Under the pieces are notes generated by a model, which saw only the letters and a list, made by a program, of their open reading frames with translations, did no database searches and had not been told where the DNA came from. DNA of 64,000 bases, taken from JBKEAJ01 sp047975005 (GTDB taxonomy: Bacteria; Bacteroidota; Bacteroidia; Bacteroidales; Prolixibacteraceae). The DNA is taken from positions 18,857 to 82,856 of the forward strand of contig JBKECW010000119.1 in the NCBI GenBank assembly GCA_047975005.1, read 5' to 3'. The stretch's first letter is position 1, and the number at the start of each line of letters is the position of its first letter. Made by a program: the position numbers and the translations under genes. Positions 55,736-64,000 of this stretch are shown piece by piece.

Positions 55736-56242
55736 ATGAATATTACAGAAGATTTAATGAACGAACATCAAGTAATTCTTGGTGTTATAGCGAAAACCCT
55801 CGACGAATGCGACAACATAGAAAGTGGCAAAGAGCTTAACAAAGATTTTTTCTTAAAAGTGGTAGACTTCATAAGAAACTATGCCGACAAGTTTCACCAT
55901 GCCAAGGAAGAGGATATTCTTTTCGCATCTATGTTAGAAAACATGGCAAATATGCATTGCAACCCCATCCCCGTGATGCTACACGAACACGAAGAGGGCA
56001 GAGATTATCTAAAGGGAATGGTAGATGGTCTCGAAAACTCCGACACAAAAAAGACTGTTTTCTGCGCAAGAGGATATTGCGTTCTGCTTCAACAACATAT
56101 ATACAAAGAAGACAACGTGCTATACCCTATGGCAGAGCAAGCAATATCCGACACTCAGAAAGCACAGGTAAACGAGCAGTACAAACAAGTGGAGGAGCGA
56201 CTCAATAAGGAACTTGACATAGAACAACTTATAAACATCTAA
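55736..56242 (+). CDS. Hemerythrin domain-containing protein
   Basis: The 168-residue four-helix protein has His and acidic ligands in HQVILGVI, FHHAKEEDILF at about 54-64, LHEHEEGRDYL near 82-92 and QQHIYKEDNVLYP near 119-131, the pattern of a diiron carboxylate-bridged site. Such proteins bind oxygen or nitric oxide, or repair damaged iron centres (RIC/YtfE-like). The YtfE N-terminal ScdA domain is missing. It lies between the Rrf2 regulator and the PepSY gene, 22 and 8 bases away respectively. Confidence 0.92.
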   Translation: MNITEDLMNEHQVILGVIAKTLDECDNIESGKELNKDFFLKVVDFIRNYADKFHHAKEEDILFASMLENMANMHCNPIPVMLHEHEEGRDYLKGMVDGLENSDTKKTVFCARGYCVLLQQHIYKEDNVLYPMAEQAISDTQKAQVNEQYKQVEERLNKELDIEQLINI

Positions 56243-56250
56243 GCAAGACA

Positions 56251-57789
56251 GTGAAGAAAAAAGGGGAGCTTTTCAGAAAGCTACATAAATGGCCCGGACT
56301 TATTGTGGCTTTCTTCCTAATATTATTCAGCATCTCCGGGATAATACTAAACCACAGGATTTTCTTCTCCAATATCAGCGTTAACAGGACATGGCTGCCG
56401 TCTGAGTATGAGTATAAAAACTGGAACAACAGCGGTGTTAAAGGAAATTTTATAATCAACAATGACAGCATTCTAGTTTATGGCAATATAGGAGTGTGGC
56501 TAAGCGACTCGACTTTCAAGGATTACAAGAACTTTAACGACGGGCTGGGAAAAGGTATCGACTTCCGAAAGGTCTCAGATATACAGGCTGACACAGACGG
56601 CAACCTATATGCCACCACCTACTTTGGGCTATACGCATACAACAAGCAGCGTGAGACATGGGAGCAACTGACAAGTAAGGACAAACACGAGCGTTTCGTT
56701 GGACTTGAGACGATTGGCGACTCAATCTATGCAATGTCGCGGAACTACCTATATTCGGGCTTGTCGCAGGGAGTAAACACTACTCTGACAGGGCGAATTA
56801 TTCAGGATCCACCGAATTATAAAAAAGAAGTGTCGTTATTTGAGACAATCTGGCAGATACACTCGGGTGAAATATTTGGACTTGTCGGAAAACTTATTGT
56901 CGATGCACTCGGACTTATTACGATTTTCCTCTCTGTTACAGGGATTATATACTTCTTCTTCCCAAACATTATCAGAAAGCGAAGACGAAAAAAGAAAGAC
57001 ACACAAAAATTGGGCTCTATCAACAAATGGTCGCTGAAATGGCACAACAAATTTGGTGCTTGGACTTTTATCATACTCTCAATATGCTACTTTACAGGGA
57101 TGTTCCTGCGCCCACCACTGCTAATCCCGATTGCAAACAGTAAGGTTGCCCCCATTAAATTCTCAAACCTCGACAGCCCCAACGCATGGAATGACAAACT
57201 TCGAGATTTTGTCTACGATAAAAAAAGGAATAAATTTCTGGTCTCCTCGTCAGGAGGGCTATTTTTTATGGATATGACAACCCTAAAACCCGAATGGTGC
57301 AAGGTGCAAGCTCCTGTCAGCGTTATGGGAATAAACTGTTTCGACAAGTTTGACGATAGTGGCGCATACCTGATAGGCTCTTTCAGTGGCTTATTTTTGT
57401 GGCATCCCAACAATCCTATTGTTTACAACTTCATTACAGGACATCCATACAAAGGGGCATCGTCGGGCAGACCTATCGGCGACTACAAAGTTGCCGGACT
57501 ACTAAAAGACATTCACGGGAATAGGTATATGGTAGATTACGACAAGGGCGCACAAGCCTTGTACCACGAGAACGCTATCCCTGCAATGCCCAAGAACATT
57601 CTGAAGGAGTCGAAAATGTCGCTGTGGAGCCTTTCGCTCGAAGTACATACTGCCAGAATTTTCAACTTCTTGATGGGAAGTTTCTATATTCTTATTGTTC
57701 CACTGACGGGCATAATAAGTGTAATGGTTACTATCAGCGGCTACATATATTGGCGTAAAAAATTTCGAAGAAAGAGGAAGAAGCCCTAA
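56251..57789 (+). CDS. PepSY-associated transmembrane protein, possible FoxB-like reductase
   Basis: The start is GTG at 56251, 8 bases after the hemerythrin stop. The 512-residue product has membrane segments near 17-37, 212-237, 262-285 and 480-500. Histidines sit at their edges (LHKWPG, IHSGEIFG, WHNKFGAW, EVHTARIF), as in PepSY_TM proteins such as FoxB, which reduce ferric siderophores using haem. The large periplasmic loops (about 40-205 and 300-470) resemble beta-propeller repeats. A haem-containing iron reductase or electron-transfer protein fits the Rrf2 and hemerythrin neighbours, but haem binding is inference. Confidence 0.82.
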   Translation: MKKKGELFRKLHKWPGLIVAFFLILFSISGIILNHRIFFSNISVNRTWLPSEYEYKNWNNSGVKGNFIINNDSILVYGNIGVWLSDSTFKDYKNFNDGLGKGIDFRKVSDIQADTDGNLYATTYFGLYAYNKQRETWEQLTSKDKHERFVGLETIGDSIYAMSRNYLYSGLSQGVNTTLTGRIIQDPPNYKKEVSLFETIWQIHSGEIFGLVGKLIVDALGLITIFLSVTGIIYFFFPNIIRKRRRKKKDTQKLGSINKWSLKWHNKFGAWTFIILSICYFTGMFLRPPLLIPIANSKVAPIKFSNLDSPNAWNDKLRDFVYDKKRNKFLVSSSGGLFFMDMTTLKPEWCKVQAPVSVMGINCFDKFDDSGAYLIGSFSGLFLWHPNNPIVYNFITGHPYKGASSGRPIGDYKVAGLLKDIHGNRYMVDYDKGAQALYHENAIPAMPKNILKESKMSLWSLSLEVHTARIFNFLMGSFYILIVPLTGIISVMVTISGYIYWRKKFRRKRKKP

Positions 57790-57793
57790 ACCC

Positions 57794-57814
57794 GCATCTT
57801 AAAAAAAAAGATGC
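57794..57814 (+). terminator. Weak possible terminator after the PepSY gene
   Basis: GCATCTT and AAGATGC pair around an A7 loop, 5 bases after the stop. There is no T run downstream, so the call is weak. Confidence 0.35.
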
Positions 57815-57880
57815 TATTCCAATATTATTTATTCTATTTGCATCCGTATTCTTGTATTTGGGAGTTATATAAATAATAGT

Positions 57881-58020
57881 TAGGCACAAGACAAGTTGCT
57901 AAATAATCTCTCATACAGAAGGATGACTATAAAAGGAAGACAATAGATATTAGACAAGCAGCCATTTGGGTCGGTCTAATATTCAACATCTAAACACTAA
58001 AACCTCTAAAATATAAACAC
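57881..58020 (+). repeat. Interspersed start-codon repeat, copy E (type II, about 140 bp)
   Basis: It shares with copy D the segments GACAATAG, GACAAGCAGCCATTT and GTCTAATATT, and ends AATATAAACAC exactly where a start codon would follow. Here that codon is AAG instead of ATG, at the head of a decayed metallopeptidase gene. TTAGAC and GTCTAA form a short inverted repeat. Confidence 0.75.
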
Positions 58021-58814
58021 AAGAGATACATACTGATATCGTTTTGCGTAATAAATGCAAGTATTACATCGGGACAGAAACTATCTCTAAATGAGCTAGA
58101 TTGTAAAATCTCGGGGAATGACATAAGAAAAATAACAGAAGTTCTTGAGTACGATATTGACTTTTACAAAAGTTTTATGGATGTGCCGCCAGATTCGGAA
58201 ATTACAGTAAGTATTTATGGCAACGAGGATGCTTTTAAGACAACACAAAAGGATGATTTTCACATCTACCAGTAATTCGGGATTTTCAGCAACAAGCACA
58301 ATCAGATTTTTATAAATTACAGACCTGACAGGACAGAGCAGCAGATCCTTTCAGTTATTGCTCACGAATCTAGCCACTTCATATTGAAATCGACAGGGAC
58401 AAAAATCCGAAAATGGATGAACGAGGGCATGTCAGAGTGCTTTGAACGCCTCGAAATATCAGGCAGTAACACTACTTTTAGAGAGCGGGACGTTTTATAC
58501 AGTTTATCAATGAGCAATTTGCCAACAACAAAATCAACATAAAACAATTTGCCGGGTGGTCTAACGATAAATGGAAAGTCCTTAACAAGAATGAAAACTA
58601 TTCTTACCGCGTCTCGTGGGGCATTGTAAATTTTCTTTTCCAAACAGGAAAACAAGATATAATAAAACAAATACTTGCAGACTTGACAAAATCTCCTGAC
58701 AATGGCAGAAAAATACTCGAAACCGTCTACGACGGGGGGATAGAACAGCTACAATCAGGCATAAAAACCTACTATAAGGACAAGGCTACAGCGTCAGGAA
58801 GTATCAATACCTAG
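58021..58814 (+). pseudogene. Broken HExxH metallopeptidase (peptidase MA-like)
   Basis: The frame begins with AAG where an ATG is expected (KRYILISFCVINASITSG, a decayed signal peptide). It has an in-frame TAA at 58273-58275 (codon 85) and a frameshift near 58490-58505, and ends at a TAG at 58812. Residues AHESSH (His115, Glu116, His119) form the zinc-peptidase motif and WMNEGMSECFE supplies the downstream Glu ligand, as in peptidase MA/gluzincin-like proteins. The lesions (lost start, stop, frameshift) point to a secreted metallopeptidase pseudogene. The intact family members act outside the cytoplasm. Confidence 0.8.
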
Positions 58815-58880
58815 ACCAGCGAAGAGGACTCAGACACCCACTAAACTATACGCATAAAGAGCTCGTAACAAAGACTATAC

Positions 58881-59310
58881 CCGAAAACGAAACCGATAAC
58901 TGAAGATACTTTCGAGGTTATATTCAAACTTTATTATAACAAGTTACTAATCTTCGCTAACGGCTACCTCCAGAATATCAACGAGGCAAAAGAAGTTGTG
59001 CAAGCTAGTTTTGTAAAGGGATGGAAAATCAGACACCAAATACCGAAAGGGACAAACATCAACAGCTATCTATATAGAATGGTAAGTAACAAGTGTTTAG
59101 ACTTTCTAAAGCACGACAAAACAAGCCTACAACAATAGCTACCGTCAGCTATAGCTCAATGTCGATTATGAAGCGCTTAAGGACTAGGCTGCATCATAGC
59201 TTATTAGAAAAGAGCTGGAAGAGCAGACTTTAAAGGCTTTTGAATTCTTACCGGACTCATGCAAGACAATATTTATTAAAAGCAGAATCGAAGACATGAA
59301 AAATCATTAT
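58881..59310 (+). pseudogene. Broken ECF sigma factor
   Basis: The readable segments are FEVIFKLYYNKLLIFANGYL, NEAKEVVQASFVKGW and NSYLYRMVSNKCLDFLKHDK (sigma region 2), then after stops LEEQTLKAFEFLPDSCKTIF and KSRIEDMKNH (start of region 4). Stops occur near 59136 and in the linker, and no start codon was seen. The homology ends near 59310, where a reversed fecR fragment begins. ECF sigma factors of this kind usually control their own FecR-like anti-sigma and a TonB-dependent receptor; here the unit is dead. Confidence 0.75.
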
Positions 59311-59713
59311 GTGCCAAGCTGGTGTTCTCTGTCAATATTATCTTTGTGCTGTCATCAAGGACTATAATCTTGGCGTACTCCCCCGACAAGGCGCTTATCT
59401 ATGTGTAGTTACTGCCCGAAGTCCTAAAAAGAAAAAAGAACCCTAGGCCTATAAGCATAACAACGACTGAGGCTATCAGCAAATACCGGGTTCTTAGGTT
59501 TTTTCTTTGAATATTCTTTCTCTTAAACTCCTCGCGCACCATATAAACATTGGCTTTTGCATTATCTTTGTCGATTTTTGATTTTATACTATCGGCTTTC
59601 AGCTCGATATACAGATCCAAATAATATCTGTTTTCGTTTATCAATTTCAGCATTTCCAGTGCCTCTTCCTGAGAAAGGCTGCCTTCGATATATTTTTTAA
59701 TTTCTGCTCTCAT
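59300..59713 (-). pseudogene. Broken FecR-like anti-sigma factor
   Basis: The N-terminal part runs from the ATG at 59713 (MRAEIKKYIEGSLSQEEA) through a transmembrane segment (LIASVVVMLIGLGFFFLF) to a TAG at 59399. Past this stop the same frame continues ISALSGEYAKIIVLDDSTK and LTENTSL, the start of the FecR domain, then stops making sense near 59300. The gene points toward the sigma remnant rather than away from it, the reverse of the usual arrangement, so an inversion or deletion probably joined the two fragments. Confidence 0.75.
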
Positions 59714-59876
59714 CATCTTTATATTTTCGGTTTTATACATATATGACGATTTAAACAGTTTCTTTACTCACAATTCTTAAAAAAAAAATATCACAATTAC
59801 ATAAACAATTAAATTTTCACATATTTTCGTGCGCTAAAATTATTCAATATAGAATGTCAATTAAATAACAAAAAAA

Positions 59877-60362
59877 ATGAAAACTAAATTTACCTTTTTA
59901 GCAATTATTATTGCTTTTGTTGTTGTATCTTGTAGCAACAGCAACAATGTGAGTTACAACCAAACAGTTGTTGACCTTTTCCGCAAATGTTCTAATGAAA
60001 TGGGCAGCGTAAACGAGTTGCTTTCGTCAAATGCTGATGCTAACGCAAAGATACTTGCCGTAGACAAGCTCGAAAAACTTGCTGACAGTTGTTCTACTGT
60101 TATGGATGGACTGAAGCCAAGCGAAGTATCTCAGGCTTTCCACTCTGCATCTTCTGATGTGTACAAATACATCAAATCTGATTTTGTTCCTGCGACTAAA
60201 GAAGTTTTGACTGTTGACACTACCGGAGGAAAAGCTGAGCTATACAATGCCGCTGTTGAGAAGATGAACTCTACTATTGACGGGTTCAACAATCTTTTTA
60301 TCAGTGCTACTTCAGCACAACAAGATTTTGTAGCAACAGAAGGAGTTAAATTATCTCTATAA
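59877..60362 (+). CDS. Small helical lipoprotein
   Basis: The 161-residue product has a lipoprotein signal with lipobox VVSC (Cys19). The mature part is largely alpha-helical and rich in Ser, Asn, Ala and Lys, without cysteine pairs or a recognisable domain. It should be anchored in the outer or inner membrane facing the periplasm. I do not recognise a family. A clear terminator follows at 60383. Confidence 0.75.
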   Translation: MKTKFTFLAIIIAFVVVSCSNSNNVSYNQTVVDLFRKCSNEMGSVNELLSSNADANAKILAVDKLEKLADSCSTVMDGLKPSEVSQAFHSASSDVYKYIKSDFVPATKEVLTVDTTGGKAELYNAAVEKMNSTIDGFNNLFISATSAQQDFVATEGVKLSL

Positions 60363-60382
60363 AAAAGAGCTAAGAAACATTA

Positions 60383-60412
60383 AAGGATGCTTTCCCTAGG
60401 GGAGGCATCCTT
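60383..60412 (+). terminator. Intrinsic terminator after the small lipoprotein
   Basis: AAGGATGC (60383-60390) pairs with GCATCCTT (60405-60412), extended by TTTCCC and GGGGAG around a 2-base loop, and a T run follows. Confidence 0.88.
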
Positions 60413-60602
60413 TTTTTTTAAAGCCCTTGTTATTACAAGTGTTAAAATTAACAACATTCCTGATTGAGTTGCACCACATCCGCCGTATAAGGAGGGCTCT
60501 AGTATTTGTGACAGCTCCCGTCCACCTCAATGTTACTGCCCAAAAGCCCAACAACTACTTACACCGTCAGTCGTCGGGCTTATCGCACACACAAATACAT
60601 AC

Positions 60603-63599
60603 TTAATCCCTTGTTATTCTAAGTGTAAGACTAGCTGTTTTGTTGGCACCTGCACACATATCGTCGGCTCCGGTGCTATATTCAACTGTTACGCTTATCT
60701 CTTCAACTGCTCGATTATCTCCCTCTACTGCACTCCAATAACCCTTGGCATCGAACACCCAGCCGTCGTTTTCGTCTTTTGCAAAATACGGAGCTGCATC
60801 GACCGTTGTACCTTGCTCCTCAGGATTCGACACATTCCACGTTCCGCTTTTTGTAGCATACGGCATAATTGAGTTCAAATTATACCCTCCATTTTTTAAC
60901 GACGAAGCGCAAACACTTACTTCTTTGTTCTTGAGGTTGGCATAACCGTCGTCAACAAAACCATTGATATATATTTTGCCGTGCTCGGAGCCTACACAAA
61001 ATCCCGTCTTCTCGTAGTAATATGTAAACACCGTTGTATTATTCACTTTGAGATTACTTGCAGGCACAGACTCAGGGTCAGCTATCTCTACGCCATTTTC
61101 GTCCCATATTGATATGCTGTCCAGATCGGCATACGCAACATAACTAAGCATATTTATATTGTAATCAGTAGCAGCCAAACACGCCCCTATTGTCATGTCG
61201 GGAATTTGGTGCTGCGAGCAAAGAGTAACATGAATAGTATCTTTGTTGTTGTCATAATTACAATCGCCCTGCACGCCCTCGCCCTCGCCTCTGCCCCTAT
61301 CGGCAACACTAAAAACAAGATTCTCGCTTGCGCATCTGCGCAAAGAGTCCATAGGCACTTTTATATCAAAGGACAACAACTCTGTGCTGCTATATATAGT
61401 GGGCATTCCGGCAACATACAAAAGCTCGTTTCCTTCCCGGCAGTAAATTGCAAGTGCCGAATCGCTACTAGCAAAATCAACATCCTCGCTCAGGTTGCTC
61501 ACATTTAGGGTAAAGGTCATGCTATCTCTGCCCATCACCCAGTCTACACTTTCGATAGACAGGTCTACTCCAGGTTCGATAACGACTCCTGTCGATGACA
61601 TGTATGGCACTTGGCACAAGAAAGTGTTGAATGGTTTTTTATCTTTGCTCTCGGGCATTTCTGTAAGAATAGACGCCGGATAGCGAGGTACAGTAAGATC
61701 CTCGTTTATATTTATCGGGCTATAAGCGTAGCTGTTCCACACCTTGCGAGCTGATGACCATGCTCCGGGAGTTGCAGAGCCATAAATCACCAACTTCGCA
61801 CGTTGCCGATCTCCTTTGCCTCCGTCGGCGTTCCATGGTTTGTAAATATTATCTATCAATAATATATCGGCAACTCCATTATTGTCAAAATCTACAATAA
61901 CCGGATACTCAGAGTGTGTTGCCGACGATGCTTCTCCACCGGTGTCGCCTAAGCTGCCCAAATCTACCGGATTTTTTCCTTTGCCATTGTCAGAAAGCAG
62001 TCGCAAGCGGTCCTCGCTTCGATACACAATCTCCTTCTTGCCGTCGTTGTCAAAGTCAAAACTACTGACCGTAGTAGACTGCGAGCCATCGGCGGTTTCC
62101 ATGCTCCACCGCTCCGCCAGACCTTTTTTTTCACTATCCCACTCGTAGCAATGCAGCACTCCGGGGGCTTCACTCCCGCCTCCTGCCATCAGTACTATTT
62201 CAGGCATTCCGTCTCCGTCTATATCACTAATGGTCAGCGGCGATGCTCCATACATTTGACGCCCGTAGTAAAGTTTTCCTAGTATTCTTTCACTTTCTAA
62301 ATTCCAAGCATAAGACACAATACCTCTATTTTGCCCTGTCCCCCCAACTCTGGTAATCACGCACACCTCCATGATGCCGTCATTGTCAACATCGACAAAG
62401 GCTGTGTGTCCTCCTGCCTCTTTCTCCACTTCGTAGTTTGCCACATCAACCCTATTAATTTTACGCCATTCAGACATACTTTTCAGGTCTTTGCTAGGCT
62501 TATAAACAATATTGCCCAGTGCTATTTCTTTGATGCCGTCGTTGTCAACATCTGACACAGCAGGAATAACCGACTCGAAGCTACTATGTCCGGTAGAGCG
62601 GAAGTCCATATCAACTCCGGAACTCAACAAATCGCCGTTGGCGGCATCATAGATACGGTTGAACAGAACTATCTCGACCTTGCCGTCGCCGTTTATATCT
62701 CTGATAATGGGTGTCGGGATTCCCGTTTCGAACTTAGTGTTGCCATCCACAGTGTAGTTAATTTTCGGGACACGCCATTTGAGTTTTATCCCCTCGCTCG
62801 GATCGACAGTCAGACAATTCAGGAACATCGTATCCCGCATATATGTATTGCTGGTAATGCAAAAAATCTCCCGCTTGTTGTCAGCAGGGTCTATGTCGGC
62901 TATAGATATGCTATATCGCCCTATCGCTGCCGACACGTCAACAAACTCATATGTATACTTAGGCTTATTCCAGCTACTTGCATCAAACACATGCACAACA
63001 TTACTTTCCCAGCCCCAACCTTCGTGGTAGCCCAATGCTACAATATTAGACTTGCCATCACCTGTCAAGTCGCCAACTATTGGCACAGAGGTACAAAGTA
63101 GCGAGTCGTAGGGCGACTCTATTTTATCAGTACCGAAGTCTATGGTTGGAAGCGACACCTCGCAATCAAATTTGACAATATTGTCGGGAATATCGGTAAG
63201 CACTACATATACCCACGCAGAGTCTTCACAGCCACGCGAATGACACTTATACATAAAGCTATCTATGCCGAACGTGTCTGTGGCTCCAACGGTATAAATC
63301 ACGCTATCGCCGGACGAGCTGACCGAAGCAGTACCAAAATGCTGTCCTCCTGTCAATATTGTGATGCTAGTAGGAGATATCACATCCTCATCATTGTCCA
63401 ATACCGACATTGCAATAGAATTACCTTTGTATCCTACCAAAGTACTATAGTCATCATTAACTGCAATTACTGCAACAGTTACAGTAATTTCGTCAGTAAG
63501 TTTCTGTTCAGCACAATCCTTGCTACCCAACGAGGGTTTGTTTGCAACAACATAATAGCTCGTTGTAGAGCTGGGGCTAACAATAAATTTTATAGACAA
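60603..63599 (-). CDS. Giant FG-GAP repeat surface protein, C-terminal part of an interrupted gene
   Basis: The 998-residue reading frame is the 3' part of a longer gene running off the window. It starts in an Ig-like repeat (SSTTSYYVVANKPSLGSK), then a cadherin/Ig-like module (LVGYKGNSIAMSVLDNDEDV), then about seven FG-GAP-like blades with DxDGDG calcium motifs (DLTGDGKSNIVAL, DINGDGKVEIVLF, DVDNDGIKEIALG, DIDGDGMPEIVLM, DFDNNGVADILLI), and Ig-like C-terminal modules. It should be exposed on the surface. No T9SS domain is seen at the C-terminus, which ends LTLRITRD. The upstream repeats are in frame with it but contain two stop codons, so the gene is probably inactive or truncated; the TTG at 63599 is not a convincing start. 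Confidence 0.8.
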   Translation of the reverse strand: MSIKFIVSPSSTTSYYVVANKPSLGSKDCAEQKLTDEITVTVAVIAVNDDYSTLVGYKGNSIAMSVLDNDEDVISPTSITILTGGQHFGTASVSSSGDSVIYTVGATDTFGIDSFMYKCHSRGCEDSAWVYVVLTDIPDNIVKFDCEVSLPTIDFGTDKIESPYDSLLCTSVPIVGDLTGDGKSNIVALGYHEGWGWESNVVHVFDASSWNKPKYTYEFVDVSAAIGRYSISIADIDPADNKREIFCITSNTYMRDTMFLNCLTVDPSEGIKLKWRVPKINYTVDGNTKFETGIPTPIIRDINGDGKVEIVLFNRIYDAANGDLLSSGVDMDFRSTGHSSFESVIPAVSDVDNDGIKEIALGNIVYKPSKDLKSMSEWRKINRVDVANYEVEKEAGGHTAFVDVDNDGIMEVCVITRVGGTGQNRGIVSYAWNLESERILGKLYYGRQMYGASPLTISDIDGDGMPEIVLMAGGGSEAPGVLHCYEWDSEKKGLAERWSMETADGSQSTTVSSFDFDNDGKKEIVYRSEDRLRLLSDNGKGKNPVDLGSLGDTGGEASSATHSEYPVIVDFDNNGVADILLIDNIYKPWNADGGKGDRQRAKLVIYGSATPGAWSSARKVWNSYAYSPININEDLTVPRYPASILTEMPESKDKKPFNTFLCQVPYMSSTGVVIEPGVDLSIESVDWVMGRDSMTFTLNVSNLSEDVDFASSDSALAIYCREGNELLYVAGMPTIYSSTELLSFDIKVPMDSLRRCASENLVFSVADRGRGEGEGVQGDCNYDNNKDTIHVTLCSQHQIPDMTIGACLAATDYNINMLSYVAYADLDSISIWDENGVEIADPESVPASNLKVNNTTVFTYYYEKTGFCVGSEHGKIYINGFVDDGYANLKNKEVSVCASSLKNGGYNLNSIMPYATKSGTWNVSNPEEQGTTVDAAPYFAKDENDGWVFDAKGYWSAVEGDNRAVEEISVTVEYSTGADDMCAGANKTASLTLRITRD

Positions 63600-64000
63600 A
63601 ACCGAACAACTTAAATAACTACACAGATACCAAAAGCTAGAATATAACTATAGTCTCAATATAAATAAACAATCGCTGACAGACAGTGTCAGAGTTGCAC
63701 TCTTGCCGAGGTAAATTGTTTGGTGGTCGTCTATGGTGTTGCTTGTGCTGGGCGGTGTGCCTTGTGTTAGTGTTATTTCGTCAGTAAGCTTCTGTTTAGC
63801 ACAAGACTTGCTACCCAACGAGGGTTTGTTGGCAACAACATAATAGCTCGGTGTAGAGCTGAGGCTAACACTAAATGTTAGAGCCGAAACCGTACCACTG
63901 ACAGCACTTCCCTGCGCCTTATCGGTCGCTTTGTCGTAGAGGGTTTATGTATCGTCACTCTCGCTGCCCGACAGTGTCAGAGTTGCACTCTCGTCGAGGC
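63520..64000 (-). repeat. Tandem 288-bp repeat units in the surface-protein gene
   Basis: Two landmarks recur at exactly 288 bases (96 codons): CTACCC with CGAGGGTTTG at 63523 and 63811, and AGAGTTGCAC at 63691 and 63979. Each unit encodes an Ig-like module (SATLTLSGS ... SYYVVANKPSLGSK). In-frame TAG at 63648-63650 and TAA at 63945-63947 interrupt it. The array continues beyond the window. Confidence 0.85.

Noticed and set aside
1..64000. tRNA or rRNA genes
   Set aside because: No tRNA T-loop words with matching acceptor stems and no rRNA-like stretches were seen in the intergenic spaces.
1..64000. CRISPR arrays and complete insertion sequences
   Set aside because: No regularly spaced identical short repeats and no transposase genes were found; the start-codon repeats are dispersed and not array-like.

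Overview
The window is AT-rich chromosomal DNA from a member of the Bacteroidota, most likely an anaerobic Bacteroidales-type organism. The evidence is a type IX secretion (T9SS) C-terminal domain on a secreted peptidase, families largely confined to the phylum (DUF4494, DUF4270, TSP3-repeat OmpA, SerC next to DUF1015), repeated TAnnTTTG -7 promoter boxes, few recognisable Shine-Dalgarno sequences, and anaerobic enzymes (class III ribonucleotide reductase NrdDG, ferredoxin-dependent 2-oxoacid oxidoreductase). No rRNA, tRNA, CRISPR array, prophage or complete insertion sequence was seen.

Layout. 0-4.1 kb: the end of a membrane glycosyltransferase, then an exosortase K gene (xrtK) overlapping the gene for its probable sole substrate, a large MSEP-CTERM membrane protein. 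4.3-6.6 kb: serC and a DUF1015 gene, without serA. 6.7-8.9 kb: the era-der GTPase operon. 9.2-12.2 kb: nrdDG behind a leader that looks like a cobalamin riboswitch. 12.2-13.1 kb: almost empty. 13.2-18.6 kb: mpl, an S9 peptidase and a cysteine synthase. 18.6-21.5 kb: a four-subunit 2-oxoacid:ferredoxin oxidoreductase. 21.8-27.1 kb: a RelA-type (p)ppGpp synthetase, pdxJ, a CBS protein, nadK and DUF4494. 27.3-32.8 kb: OmpA, LptF/G, RimO and riboflavin synthase. 32.9-42.9 kb: a secreted GH2 enzyme, an EEP hydrolase, mtaB, an inositol-phosphatase-family enzyme, a T9SS peptidase, a Nif3-like protein and a zinc-ribbon protein. 43-48 kb: atpDC, DUF4270, a starch-synthase N-domain protein and a cyclophilin. 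48.4-55.1 kb: an adenosylcobalamin-dependent (class II) ribonucleotide reductase, a KDG-type sugar kinase, a monooxygenase-fold protein, an MFS transporter and an M20 dipeptidase. 55.3-57.8 kb: an Rrf2 regulator, a hemerythrin and a PepSY membrane protein. 57.9-59.7 kb: a graveyard holding a broken metallopeptidase, a broken ECF sigma factor and a broken FecR-like anti-sigma factor. 59.9-64 kb: a small lipoprotein and a giant FG-GAP surface protein whose N-terminal repeats contain stop codons.

Most interesting points. (1) B12-dependent and B12-independent ribonucleotide reductases coexist, and the B12-independent one lies behind an apparent B12 riboswitch, which suggests a metabolic switch. 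(2) xrtK and the MSEP-CTERM gene form a dedicated one-enzyme, one-substrate sorting pair. (3) An interspersed repeat family of about 90-140 bp (five copies) ends exactly at start codons, carries flanking duplications and contains short ORFs; I cannot assign it to a known element. (4) The 57.9-59.7 kb graveyard and the interrupted surface protein show ongoing gene decay.
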